DNA from: an uncultured Clostridia bacterium | GTDB lineage: Bacteria; Bacillota; Clostridia; UBA1381 | Direction of reading: 5' to 3' | DNA: 64,000 nucleotides | Assembly (NCBI GenBank): GCA_947591315.1 | Contig: CANQDD010000012.1 | Coordinates: 1-64,000, forward strand | Part shown: positions 16,501-25,100 of the stretch, one piece after another | How the letters are laid out: each line of letters starts with the position of its first letter | Position numbering within the stretch: position 1 is the first letter of the stretch | Notes under the pieces: model-generated | Database searches by the model: none | What the model saw: only the letters and a program-made list of their open reading frames with translations | Told to the model about the DNA's origin: nothing | Position numbers and translations under genes: made by a program

Positions 16501-19275
16501 ATGAAGAAGCGCGGAGTTGCAATACTGTTTTCGGCTGTTATTTTTGCACTGTTTTTTTCGTTTTCGGCGAACGCGGAGGATTTGCCGAAATTTGATGACA
16601 GCTCGGTTATTGTTGTTACAAAACCCGAGCGCTCGTCCATCGGTCTTTTCAGTATCGGCGAAAGCTTTGACGATGTTCTCGCGAAGCTCGGAATAACTGA
16701 GACAAAGGAGCTTATGGACTTGTCCAGCAACACGAGCTCTATATCGCTGTTTTCCGCGTCGGACGAACGTATAGTAAAACTGACATTGCCCGAAGCCGGC
16801 GAGGACAAGGTGCTTGAAGCCGTTAATATGCTCAACGCGTCCGGTACGGTAAAATATGCCGAGCCGAATTATTATTACTACCTTGACGCCATGCCCGACG
16901 ACTCTGAATACGTGTCTGAAGATGAAGCCAAAACATATCGCTTTCACATGATAGACGCGGAAGCGGTGTGGGAAACAGATATAAACTGTTCCAATGTCAC
17001 GGTTGCTGTGCTTGACTCGGGTATTTTCGCGGAGCATGAGGATTTAAAGGACAACATTTGGACAAATCCCAACGAGATACCGAATAACAATTATGACGAC
17101 GACGACAACGGTTACAAAGATGATGTACACGGCTGGGACTTTACTGGAAGCGGTGACAACGATCCCGACGACGGCTACAACCCGGAATACAACATGCAGG
17201 GACATGGCACGCACATTTCCGGAATAATAAGCGCGGTAACGGGTAATGACAAAGGAATTGCATCACTCGCCGGAAACATTAAAACGGGCAGCGCGAAGAT
17301 AGTGCCGTTAAAAATTTTCTTTGACTACAATGGCGGGAAATCCACCCGTGTCGATATGATTGTGGCTGCGATAGACTATGTAAAGAAAATGAATATACCT
17401 ATTGCAAACTGCAGTTGGGGCGGTTCAAACAATGAGCCGCTTATGCAAGCGATACAGTCCTGTACCGACACACTGTTTGTTGCGGCTGCGGGAAACGGAA
17501 ATAACAATGTTGGAATTGATATGGACAACGCCGCGGCATATCCCGCAAGATACAAATTTGATAACGTCATCTCCGTAGGCGCAAGTAACTCGGATAATAA
17601 GCTCGCGGGTTTCTCAAATTACGGCACGTCGGTCGATATAGCCGCGCCGGGAGTAAATATTTGGAGTACGTGTAATACAGACTTAAAAAAAGACTCATAT
17701 AAATATATTTCCGGCACATCTCAGGCAACACCGCTCGTCGCAAGCATGGCCGCGGTATTAAAAGGAAAATACCCGTCGCTCACTCCTGCTGAAATAAAAG
17801 ATTGTCTGAAGGAGGGCGCAACTATCGCGACCAATCCGGGCAATCATGAAGTGAACGCCAACCGAAGGCTTAACGCCGAAGGCGCGTTAATACGCGCGCA
17901 GTCGCTTTACTGTGAAGTAAAATGGGAGGACGACAAGGGTAATGTTATAGACAGGACATCTGTGCAATACGGTTCCGTTCCGAGCCACGATCCCATCGAA
18001 AAGCAAAAGGACGAGTACGAGTATACATTTGAGCGTTGGGAACCCGAGCCGTCGTATGTAACCGAGGACACAGTATACAGAGCCGTTTTCTCAAAGCAGG
18101 TGGCGCATTATACAGTCACATGGTACGTTGACGGCGTTTCCACGGTCGAAGAATATACATACAATGACACTCCCGTTTACAAGGGCAATACGCCTTCCCG
18201 TGAAGAAACTGATGAATATACGTATGTTTTTAGAGGTTGGATACCCGATATTGAGCCTGTAACGGAGGATGCCGAATATATCGCGGGGTTTGACTCAGAA
18301 ACCAAAACCTACCCCATCACATGGCGCGATGAGGACGGCAGCGTGCTTGCAGAATCCGAAGCCGAATACGGTTCATTACCGGTATACCCCGAGGAAGCCG
18401 AAGAGCCGTCAAAGGAACCCACAGATGAGCTTGAATATATTTTTGACGGGTGGAGCCCCGAGCCGAACATCGTCACGGGGCCTGCTGAATACACCGCAAA
18501 ATACCGTGAGAAGAAGCGCGAATATACCATTATATGGAAGAATTACGACGGAGAGGAAATAGTGCGTGAAAACATTGAGTACGGCGTAACGCCTTATTAC
18601 CTCTATGAAACGCCCGTAAGAGACGACACCGACAGCACTCACTATACGTTTTCGGGTTGGTACCCCGAACCTGTGCCTGTTACCGGTAACGCGGAATATA
18701 CCGCACAGTTTACCGAAACGCAGAAGAAATATACTATCACGTGGAAAGACGAGAACGGTAACATAATCAGAACGGATATGGCCGCAGACGGTGAAATTCC
18801 GAAATACAAGGGCGAATACAATAAAAAGCCGCCGGAGGGATATTATGTGTATATTCCCGACTGGGATCCCGAAATTACGGAAGCTGTCGGTAATGCCGAG
18901 TACACAATGAAATACACCCGCGCCGATATGCTCGAAACATCCGTTATGCTCACGGACGGAGACGGTTATGCCGTCAGAAAGGGCGGCAGCGCGAAGCAGA
19001 TAAACGCGCGTGTCGAATTTCCTAATGCCGTCAAAGGTCTAAGTGAAGCCGATGCTGCGAATGTAGAGCCGTATACGCTTATTGCAGCCGTATACGACGA
19101 GAGCTGCGCTCTTATGGGCATTGCGGAAAAGAATGTAAGAGGCAATGATATGCTGAACTCCGTAACGCTTACGGCTAATTCGGACAAGAATAAAACAATC
19201 GGCTCAATAAAGCTGTTTATGTGGAAAACAACAGGCTCCATGATCCCCATAAGAAACGCAAAAGACGTTCTGTAG
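16501..19275 (+). CDS. Secreted subtilisin-family (S8) serine protease with C-terminal repeats
   Basis: 924 residues. Signal peptide 1-25 (ending FSANA), a propeptide-like segment to about 145, then the catalytic domain with D172 (VAVLDSG), H235 (GHGTHISG), oxyanion N332 (AAAGNGN) and S407 (SGTSQATP). From about 470 to 810 there are five repeats of about 68 residues, each with a W near the start, an FxGW-PEP-like core and a closing AEY-x-A-x-F, similar to bacterial surface B-repeats. The last 115 residues resemble a module in the GH2 protein (see findings). No LPXTG or SLH anchor is visible. GAGGTG six bases before ATG 16501 argues against GTG 16492. The gene follows aroA by 40 bases and may be read from the same promoter. 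Confidence 0.92.
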   Translation: MKKRGVAILFSAVIFALFFSFSANAEDLPKFDDSSVIVVTKPERSSIGLFSIGESFDDVLAKLGITETKELMDLSSNTSSISLFSASDERIVKLTLPEAGEDKVLEAVNMLNASGTVKYAEPNYYYYLDAMPDDSEYVSEDEAKTYRFHMIDAEAVWETDINCSNVTVAVLDSGIFAEHEDLKDNIWTNPNEIPNNNYDDDDNGYKDDVHGWDFTGSGDNDPDDGYNPEYNMQGHGTHISGIISAVTGNDKGIASLAGNIKTGSAKIVPLKIFFDYNGGKSTRVDMIVAAIDYVKKMNIPIANCSWGGSNNEPLMQAIQSCTDTLFVAAAGNGNNNVGIDMDNAAAYPARYKFDNVISVGASNSDNKLAGFSNYGTSVDIAAPGVNIWSTCNTDLKKDSYKYISGTSQATPLVASMAAVLKGKYPSLTPAEIKDCLKEGATIATNPGNHEVNANRRLNAEGALIRAQSLYCEVKWEDDKGNVIDRTSVQYGSVPSHDPIEKQKDEYEYTFERWEPEPSYVTEDTVYRAVFSKQVAHYTVTWYVDGVSTVEEYTYNDTPVYKGNTPSREETDEYTYVFRGWIPDIEPVTEDAEYIAGFDSETKTYPITWRDEDGSVLAESEAEYGSLPVYPEEAEEPSKEPTDELEYIFDGWSPEPNIVTGPAEYTAKYREKKREYTIIWKNYDGEEIVRENIEYGVTPYYLYETPVRDDTDSTHYTFSGWYPEPVPVTGNAEYTAQFTETQKKYTITWKDENGNIIRTDMAADGEIPKYKGEYNKKPPEGYYVYIPDWDPEITEAVGNAEYTMKYTRADMLETSVMLTDGDGYAVRKGGSAKQINARVEFPNAVKGLSEADAANVEPYTLIAAVYDESCALMGIAEKNVRGNDMLNSVTLTANSDKNKTIGSIKLFMWKTTGSMIPIRNAKDVL

Positions 19276-19300
19276 GAGGCATGGAGCCTTCTTTATTTCT
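19276..19300. terminator. Weak hairpin between converging genes
   Basis: GGAGGC / GCCTTC stem with one G-T pair and a five-base loop directly after the protease stop, followed by TTTATTTC on the plus strand. It lies where the protease and HAD-GtrA genes converge. Confidence 0.35.
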
Positions 19301-20258
19301 CTTCTTTCTTTTTCCCGAACGCGAATATTTTCATAAGCACAAACGTGACTGGCACGCCGATAACCGCCGCTATAGCGTAAGCTATTATCGGGCTTCCGCC
19401 TATAAATCGGCTGTAAAGCCATACTATCACGGTCTGAATTATAAAATTCGGGATATATGATATGAAGAATTTTATAAACTTCACAACGCCGAGCTTTTCC
19501 TTGAACGTGAGGAAGCTGTTTAACAGGTACGATACCACGTTCGACGTTATATACCCGGGTATGAACGCAAGCGTCGTATTCGGTATAAATAGTGAGTATA
19601 CAGTGGAGAAAATCACGTTGCTCAAGGTGTTTATGCCGCCGACTATCACGAACGACAAAAACTCGCGCGTGAAGAACATGCTCAGTTTTGACGGCTTGTA
19701 CTCATTCCACGGAATAAGTCTGTCACCCTTTATTATTATCGCCTTGTCCGCAATTTCGGCAAGCGGCGCGTCGGAGAGTGAGTCGGAGTAAAATTCTTCG
19801 CAGTGCGCGTCTGGCATAACCTCGTTAAGACGCGCAACCTTTTCGGTGTCGTGACAGTTTTTACCCGTGTACTTCCCCGTTTTCTTGTCCACGCGCGAGG
19901 CTATAAGATGCTTTATGCCGAGACGCGCACATATTGGCGCGAGCAGGAACTCCGGCGACGCGGAAATTATAACGTCGTCCACGCGCTGTCTGCCCTTGTA
20001 CCACGGCTTTATTTTATGCTCGTTTTTGTTCCAGAAGTCCTCGATATCCGCGTCAGCGTCGGGAATGTGACACAAAAAGCGGTACATTATTTCCTTTGCG
20101 CGCGTTTTTTCTATTGCGCCAATTACATAGAGAAAAAAACCCCATGCCATATACGGAACAGTCAGCAGTATCGACGGGTGCTTTTTAAGGCTGTAAAAGT
20201 AGAAATCCCTCGTGCTGTCGCCGTCGTAAATCGTTTCGTCAAAATCGTATATATTCAA
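19293..20258 (-). CDS. HAD-superfamily phosphatase fused to GtrA-like membrane domain
   Basis: 321 residues from a TTG start. Residues 1-190 are a HAD phosphatase of the phosphoserine-phosphatase-like type: DFDETIYDGDST (D5, D7) as motif I, ISASPEF as motif II and SDSLSDAPL as the acidic motif. About 195-321 form a four-span GtrA-like domain (FLSFVIVGGINTLSNVIFST and LNSFLTF), a family linked to movement of lipid-linked sugars. The TTG at 20258 has GGAGG eight bases upstream; an in-frame ATG at 20324 would run back into ispF. The fusion suggests dephosphorylation of a prenyl-phosphate or sugar-phosphate carrier at the membrane (inference), consistent with isoprenoid genes alongside. Confidence 0.82.
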   Translation of the reverse strand: MNIYDFDETIYDGDSTRDFYFYSLKKHPSILLTVPYMAWGFFLYVIGAIEKTRAKEIMYRFLCHIPDADADIEDFWNKNEHKIKPWYKGRQRVDDVIISASPEFLLAPICARLGIKHLIASRVDKKTGKYTGKNCHDTEKVARLNEVMPDAHCEEFYSDSLSDAPLAEIADKAIIIKGDRLIPWNEYKPSKLSMFFTREFLSFVIVGGINTLSNVIFSTVYSLFIPNTTLAFIPGYITSNVVSYLLNSFLTFKEKLGVVKFIKFFISYIPNFIIQTVIVWLYSRFIGGSPIIAYAIAAVIGVPVTFVLMKIFAFGKKKEEK

Positions 20259-20271
20259 AAACCGTTCCTCC

Positions 20272-20739
20272 TTAATCGAGCAGCACGACCGCCATAGCAG
20301 AAATACCCTCGCCGCGTCCTTCAAATCCGAGCTTTTCGGTGGTGGTTGCCTTTACGCTCACCACGTCAATATCAACATTCAAATCTGCGGCAACATTCGC
20401 GCGCATCTCGTCAATGTACGGCGACATTTTCGGTCGCTGCGCCACTATTGTTACATCGGCGTTTACGACCTTATATCCCCTGCGTCCCACAATTTTCATA
20501 ACCTCTCGCAGAAGCGCGCGGCTCGAAGCGCCTTTATACTTCGGATCGGTGTCGGGGAAATGCTTGCCTATATCGCCCATCGCCGCCGCGCCGAGTATCG
20601 CGTCCGACAGCGCGTGAAGCGCGACGTCCGCGTCACTGTGACCGAGCAGCCCTTTTTCGTACGGTATTTTTACGCCACAGATTATGCAGTCGCGTCCCTC
20701 GACGAGCTTGTGTACGTCGTAACCCTGTCCTACTCTCAT
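20272..20739 (-). CDS. ispF: 2-C-methyl-D-erythritol 2,4-cyclodiphosphate synthase
   Basis: Cyclises CDP-ME 2-phosphate to MEcPP with loss of CMP, in the MEP route to isoprenoids. 155 residues, normal for the family, with GYDVHKL (zinc-binding D and H), [20 protein letters not shown] and the C-terminal [15 protein letters not shown]. The start overlaps the end of ispD by four bases, so the two are coupled. Confidence 0.97.
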   Translation of the reverse strand: MRVGQGYDVHKLVEGRDCIICGVKIPYEKGLLGHSDADVALHALSDAILGAAAMGDIGKHFPDTDPKYKGASSRALLREVMKIVGRRGYKVVNADVTIVAQRPKMSPYIDEMRANVAADLNVDIDVVSVKATTTEKLGFEGRGEGISAMAVVLLD

Positions 20740-21425
20740 TCTATCTCTCCCCTGCCTCTTAAAATTTCCTCCGCAACAATCATATCTATCGGAGTTGTCA
20801 GCTTTATATTGTCGTAGCTGCCTTCGCTTATTTTCACCCTTTTGCCGAAGTGTTCAGCTATCATGCAGTCGTCGGTCGCTTCAAAGCCCTCGTTTGCCGC
20901 CCTCTCGTGCATAGCGAGTATATCGGCGGTGTAAAACGCCTGCGGAGTCTGGATCAAATACGTGCTATCACGGTCGACCGTGCCCGTGATATACCCCTTG
21001 TTATCGGCAGTTTTAAGCGTGTCCTTGCATTTTACGCCCACGGCTGCCGCGCCGAAGTGTATACAGCCCTCCAAAGCCGCGTTGATTTCCATATCGGTCA
21101 CAAGCGCGCGCGCGGCGTCGTGGATAAGTACAATATCGCCCGTCGCTTTTTTAAGACCGTTATATACGGATTCGCGGCGTGTCGCGCCGCCTTCCGTTAT
21201 ACACATAACCTTCTTAAAACCGCTTCCTCGCACTATTTCCCTGCACGCTTCAATATCGTCCGCGCCCGTTACGACCACTATCTCGTCTATATTTTTATTC
21301 CATTCAAACGCCGACAGCGTAAAATGTATTACCTCGCGTCCGCCGATTGTGAGAAAGACCTTGTTCCGTCCCGCGCCCATGCGCGTGCCCTTGCCTCCGG
21401 CAACGATTACCGCCGTAATTTTCAT
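20736..21425 (-). CDS. ispD: 2-C-methyl-D-erythritol 4-phosphate cytidylyltransferase
   Basis: Activates MEP with CTP to CDP-ME. 229 residues; [18 protein letters not shown] is the nucleotide-binding loop, followed by HDAARALVT and QTPQAF, all diagnostic. AGGATAA-type purines precede the ATG at 21425. It is followed directly by ispF, a common pairing. carD lies upstream in the same direction across a hairpin. Confidence 0.96.
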   Translation of the reverse strand: MKITAVIVAGGKGTRMGAGRNKVFLTIGGREVIHFTLSAFEWNKNIDEIVVVTGADDIEACREIVRGSGFKKVMCITEGGATRRESVYNGLKKATGDIVLIHDAARALVTDMEINAALEGCIHFGAAAVGVKCKDTLKTADNKGYITGTVDRDSTYLIQTPQAFYTADILAMHERAANEGFEATDDCMIAEHFGKRVKISEGSYDNIKLTTPIDMIVAEEILRGRGEIE

Positions 21426-21458
21426 TTTATCCTCCCGTTTTTACCGCAACATAAATCA

Positions 21459-21483
21459 GCACATTTCCGATTAAGAAATGTGC
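21459..21483 (-). terminator. Hairpin between carD and ispD
   Basis: Perfect nine-base-pair stem GCACATTTC / GAAATGTGC with a seven-base loop, followed on the minus strand by TGATTTATGTTG. The weak T tract makes partial readthrough into ispD-ispF likely. Confidence 0.4.
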
Positions 21484-21492
21484 CGAAAATCA

Positions 21493-21978
21493 CTATATAA
21501 GCGCCTCAACCGTATCGTTCATAATGCTTTCGATGTCCCCTATATCCGCAACCTCCGAAAGCACAAGCTCGCTTACGACTATCTGCTTTGCGCTGCCGAG
21601 CGTTTTGCGCTCGCTCGTGGAAAGTCCTTTTGTTTTATCACGATACATAAGCTCCTTCACTACCGCGAGCACCTGATATATATCGCCCGATTTTACTTTT
21701 ACGAGATTGTCGCGCTGGCGTTTGTTCCAGTTGCTGTCATCCTCCACGTCCGCGTCACGGAACGACTGGAGAGCCTTTTTCGCCTCCGCCTTGTCAATAA
21801 CGGGACGTATGCCTATACCGTCCGCGCTTTCAATGGGTATGTTTGTCACCATGTTACCGATAGCAAAACGAACAACGTAATACTGACGCTTTACGCCGAC
21901 AATTTCCATCTCTTTGATTTCTTCAACTGTGCCTGCGCCGTGCATGGGGTGCACAACCTTATCGCCGACGAAATACAT
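21493..21978 (-). CDS. carD: CarD-family RNA polymerase-binding transcription factor
   Basis: 161 residues. The N-terminal RNA-polymerase-interacting Tudor-like domain is clear (MYFVGDKVVHPMHGAGTVEE and the following YYVV strand), followed by a helical C-terminal domain. CarD binds the polymerase beta subunit and stabilises the open complex at many promoters, including rRNA promoters in actinobacteria; clostridial members are less studied. The start at 21978 follows AAAGGCGG; a TTG at 21996 that overlaps this site is rejected. It has a strong promoter of its own. Confidence 0.93.
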   Translation of the reverse strand: MYFVGDKVVHPMHGAGTVEEIKEMEIVGVKRQYYVVRFAIGNMVTNIPIESADGIGIRPVIDKAEAKKALQSFRDADVEDDSNWNKRQRDNLVKVKSGDIYQVLAVVKELMYRDKTKGLSTSERKTLGSAKQIVVSELVLSEVADIGDIESIMNDTVEALI

Positions 21979-22022
21979 CTTTTTACCGCCTTTCAATATA
22001 TGCCGAAATTTCCCTTGATTAT

Positions 22023-22051
22023 ATTATATCACCTTTTTGTGAAAAAGTCAA
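22023..22051 (-). promoter_or_regulatory. Sigma-A promoter of carD
   Basis: Minus-strand TTGACT (22051-22046), 17 bases, TATAAT (22028-22023), about 40 bases upstream of the carD start. Confidence 0.8.
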
Positions 22052-22077
22052 TTTTACTTTATAAAAATTTTTCCATT

Positions 22078-22109
22078 AAAAAACCGCTCCGATTTACGGA
22101 GCGGTTTTT
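22078..22109 (-). terminator. Terminator of the GH2 gene
   Basis: AAAAACCGCTCCG / CGGAGCGGTTTTT, 13 bp including the A/T ends, short loop, T run on both strands. It lies just past the GH2 stop at 22147. Confidence 0.9.
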
Positions 22110-22146
22110 CGGAAGTGAGAGATTTGTGCTGAAATCCGCACACTCT

Positions 22147-25100
22147 TTATTTTGTAACTTTGCCGGTCTTGATTGCCGATATGCCGTCTATCTTGCCTGC
22201 CATCTTGATGATATAGTCTCCCGACGCGGCATTCGGAATATCTATTGATGTAAGATTTGCAAGGTCTACACCGTTTATTTGCTTGATGTAAACAACATCC
22301 TCATCTCTGACGCTCGTCGTTACCGTACCGGGCTTGACAACCATTACGATAACCGGCTTTGATGTATCGAATGTAGGTTTCGCTGTAAACGCCAGTGCAT
22401 CGCTGCTGAATGCAGCCGTTATCGTGCCGTCAGCCTCAGTTACCGCTTCGTTCTCGCTGTTCGAGGTAATCGCGTAGACGTAGAGAACATCGCTGGTCTT
22501 ATCAAAGCCGTCCGGCATCGGCGCGTCCATAGCTATCGCCGACATTTCCTCACGCGCTATGCTCTTCGCCGACATCTTCCTTGTCGTAACGCTCTTAAGA
22601 GTCGTTTCCGTGTTGTCGTATACGGCTACGATAAACGTTACTGTATCGGAGTACGCGAAGTTCTTCGTAACCTTGAGCTGCGTTACCTTCGAGTAATCGT
22701 CATTAAATCCAATCTTATTTATCGTGAATATGTCGCCGGACTGGATCGTAATCTTAACCTCATCGTGAAGTGATCCGTCAAGAGTCTGCGCTCTGAGATA
22801 TACCGTCTGAGGTTCAGCCATTGCGTCGACCGTCATCTTACCCGACGCGTCAACCTTGATAAGATCTGAACCGAGAGGATCGGTGTTGTCCGCGTTGTAT
22901 ACGACCCATCTGATAAGTCCCGCGAGAGTGTTTCCAAACTTAACGCCCTTACGAAGCGCCGTCGCCGTACCCTGTATCGACTGTCCGGCAAACATAGTGT
23001 CCTTATCAACGCTTGCCGTAAGCGCATCGGGAACAATCTTCGCGCAGTATACGTTATCAACGCAGGTGTTCGGATTTATTGCGATATGGTTCGCCTGGCT
23101 TGCACCGAGGTTTCTCATCGGAACGCCTTCCGAAACATACGGTTTGCCCGCTTCACCCGTTTCGGGGTTCACGCGCTCACCGTTAACATACTTATACACG
23201 ATAAGGTTAGCGTACGCGTTATCTACTCCGGTTGCGCACATAATCTGAACATTGTACCATGATTCGGTGTCAACATTACAGTATGTGGGTGCTTTGCTGC
23301 TGTCCTGCTGTATAGCAAGTTTTCCGTCGGCATATTTAACCTGCAAGCCCTGCTTTCCTTTATCGTTGTTATAGACAGTCCAGCCTGCGCCGTTGCCGCC
23401 GAATTTCATATCGGCGCTATAGAGAACATTATTGCCGTTGTCACTTGGGAAGCCGACAAAGTCTGTGGCGGCAGTTATGCTATAATAGCCCGAACCGTCC
23501 CATGAACCTTCCTTAAGCTCGCGTCCGGTCACGATTTCCTCGCACGCGTCGCCGGAAACAAATTCGTCCTTGTTTCCTTCCTCGCCGTCGAGAATCATTG
23601 TTCCGGGCTTAACGGTAAGCTTAATATCGCCGTAAGCGCTGCCCGATATGTTTGCGGCTCTTACCGTTATCTTCTGCGGAATTACGTCCTCGGTTACCTC
23701 TACCTTGCCGTTTGTAACCGTAATGCCGGTATTGCCTGTTTCGCGTATTCCCGCTTCGTTAAGAACAGTCCATACTATATCGTCATTCGCGGGCGTGACA
23801 GCCGTGTCGTTCATCTTTGCCGATACGGTAATTTGAGCCGGCTCATTAAGACGAACATACTCCTTCTCGCTTGCAAGCTCAATGCTGTTAAACGTATCGT
23901 GCGATGTATCTATGGCGGTTATATTGATTCTTACCTCGCCGTACGGGTTGCCCTTTGTCTGTGCCGTTGCTCTTACAACGATAGACTGAGTTTGCGTATC
24001 GGCTGTTGTGAACAGCATATTGTTCTCGATCTTTATTGTGTCATCATTAAGAGGATTGCCCTCCATGTCAAGGATCGACCATTCAAACTCCGGTATCGTT
24101 ACCGTATTGCCGTTTCTCTTGGCAATAGCCGAGAGCATTACGCTTTCATTCGCTTTTATGTCGGTCTTTACAGCCGAAACGTCGACCGTGTTTGCATATA
24201 GCGACGTAACAGTTAGATTATCAATACTTATTCCCGGATTTACCTCAAGCCAATCAGCCACGCCGTTGTTGGTGCTTCCGTAATTTCTCAGATTCATTCC
24301 GGGCGTCTCTTTAATCAGAACAGGCTCGCCGCTTTCAAGGCTGTACAGTCTGCCTACAGCCGAAGGATTAGTGGTCGCCATTGTACCTTCAATTACAAAT
24401 CTGTACCACTTGTTAAGCTCTATCGCACCTAAATCCTGATAGTCATTATCACCGCCGCCCGTCTGTGTCCTGAAACTAGTACCGTTGAACGACATGTTCG
24501 GACCGGTTTTATTATTCTTGTTGGTAAACCTAATGCTTCCCGTCGCTTCATCAAATCGGAAGTCAAACGAAATACGGCTTTCCTTCTGGAGCGTCGCACC
24601 CATGTCTTTTCCAAACGCATTTGATACTTTTGTATCTGATACTGTAAGAACGCCGTCTGTTTCGTCGTCATATGTGAGATTGAGGACTTGTTCCTCACAT
24701 TCTGCGGGATCCATTACCTGAACAGGCACTATGGGCTGCGGCTCACATATAGGCGTCATTCCTTTTAATGAATCCCATAGCATCGCCTTCTGCGTTGTAC
24801 CGCTCGACAAAATTTCCTCCGGAACCGTCACATACTTTGCCGTATTCGCTTCAAGGTCAACATTCTGCGGAGTTACCTTTACAAGTCTGCCATTGTCATC
24901 GTAAGCCGCGAATATAAGGCACGCGCCGGTGACTGCTTCGGGGACGGTGATTGTCACTGTTTTGTGGTCATAAGTCATTTCGCCCTGAACCGACGTAAGA
25001 GAGAAATCTCCGTCAACAGACGCGGGTGAAACGGGAGTATAGTTTATCGCACACGTTTTTGCTTCCGCGTCTTTTGTAAAGGTTACGCCGGGGATGTAAG

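Noticed and set aside
20259-20324. ATG-started longer form of the HAD-GtrA protein
   Set aside because: It would overlap the ispF 3' end and include the GGAGG site that belongs to TTG 20258.
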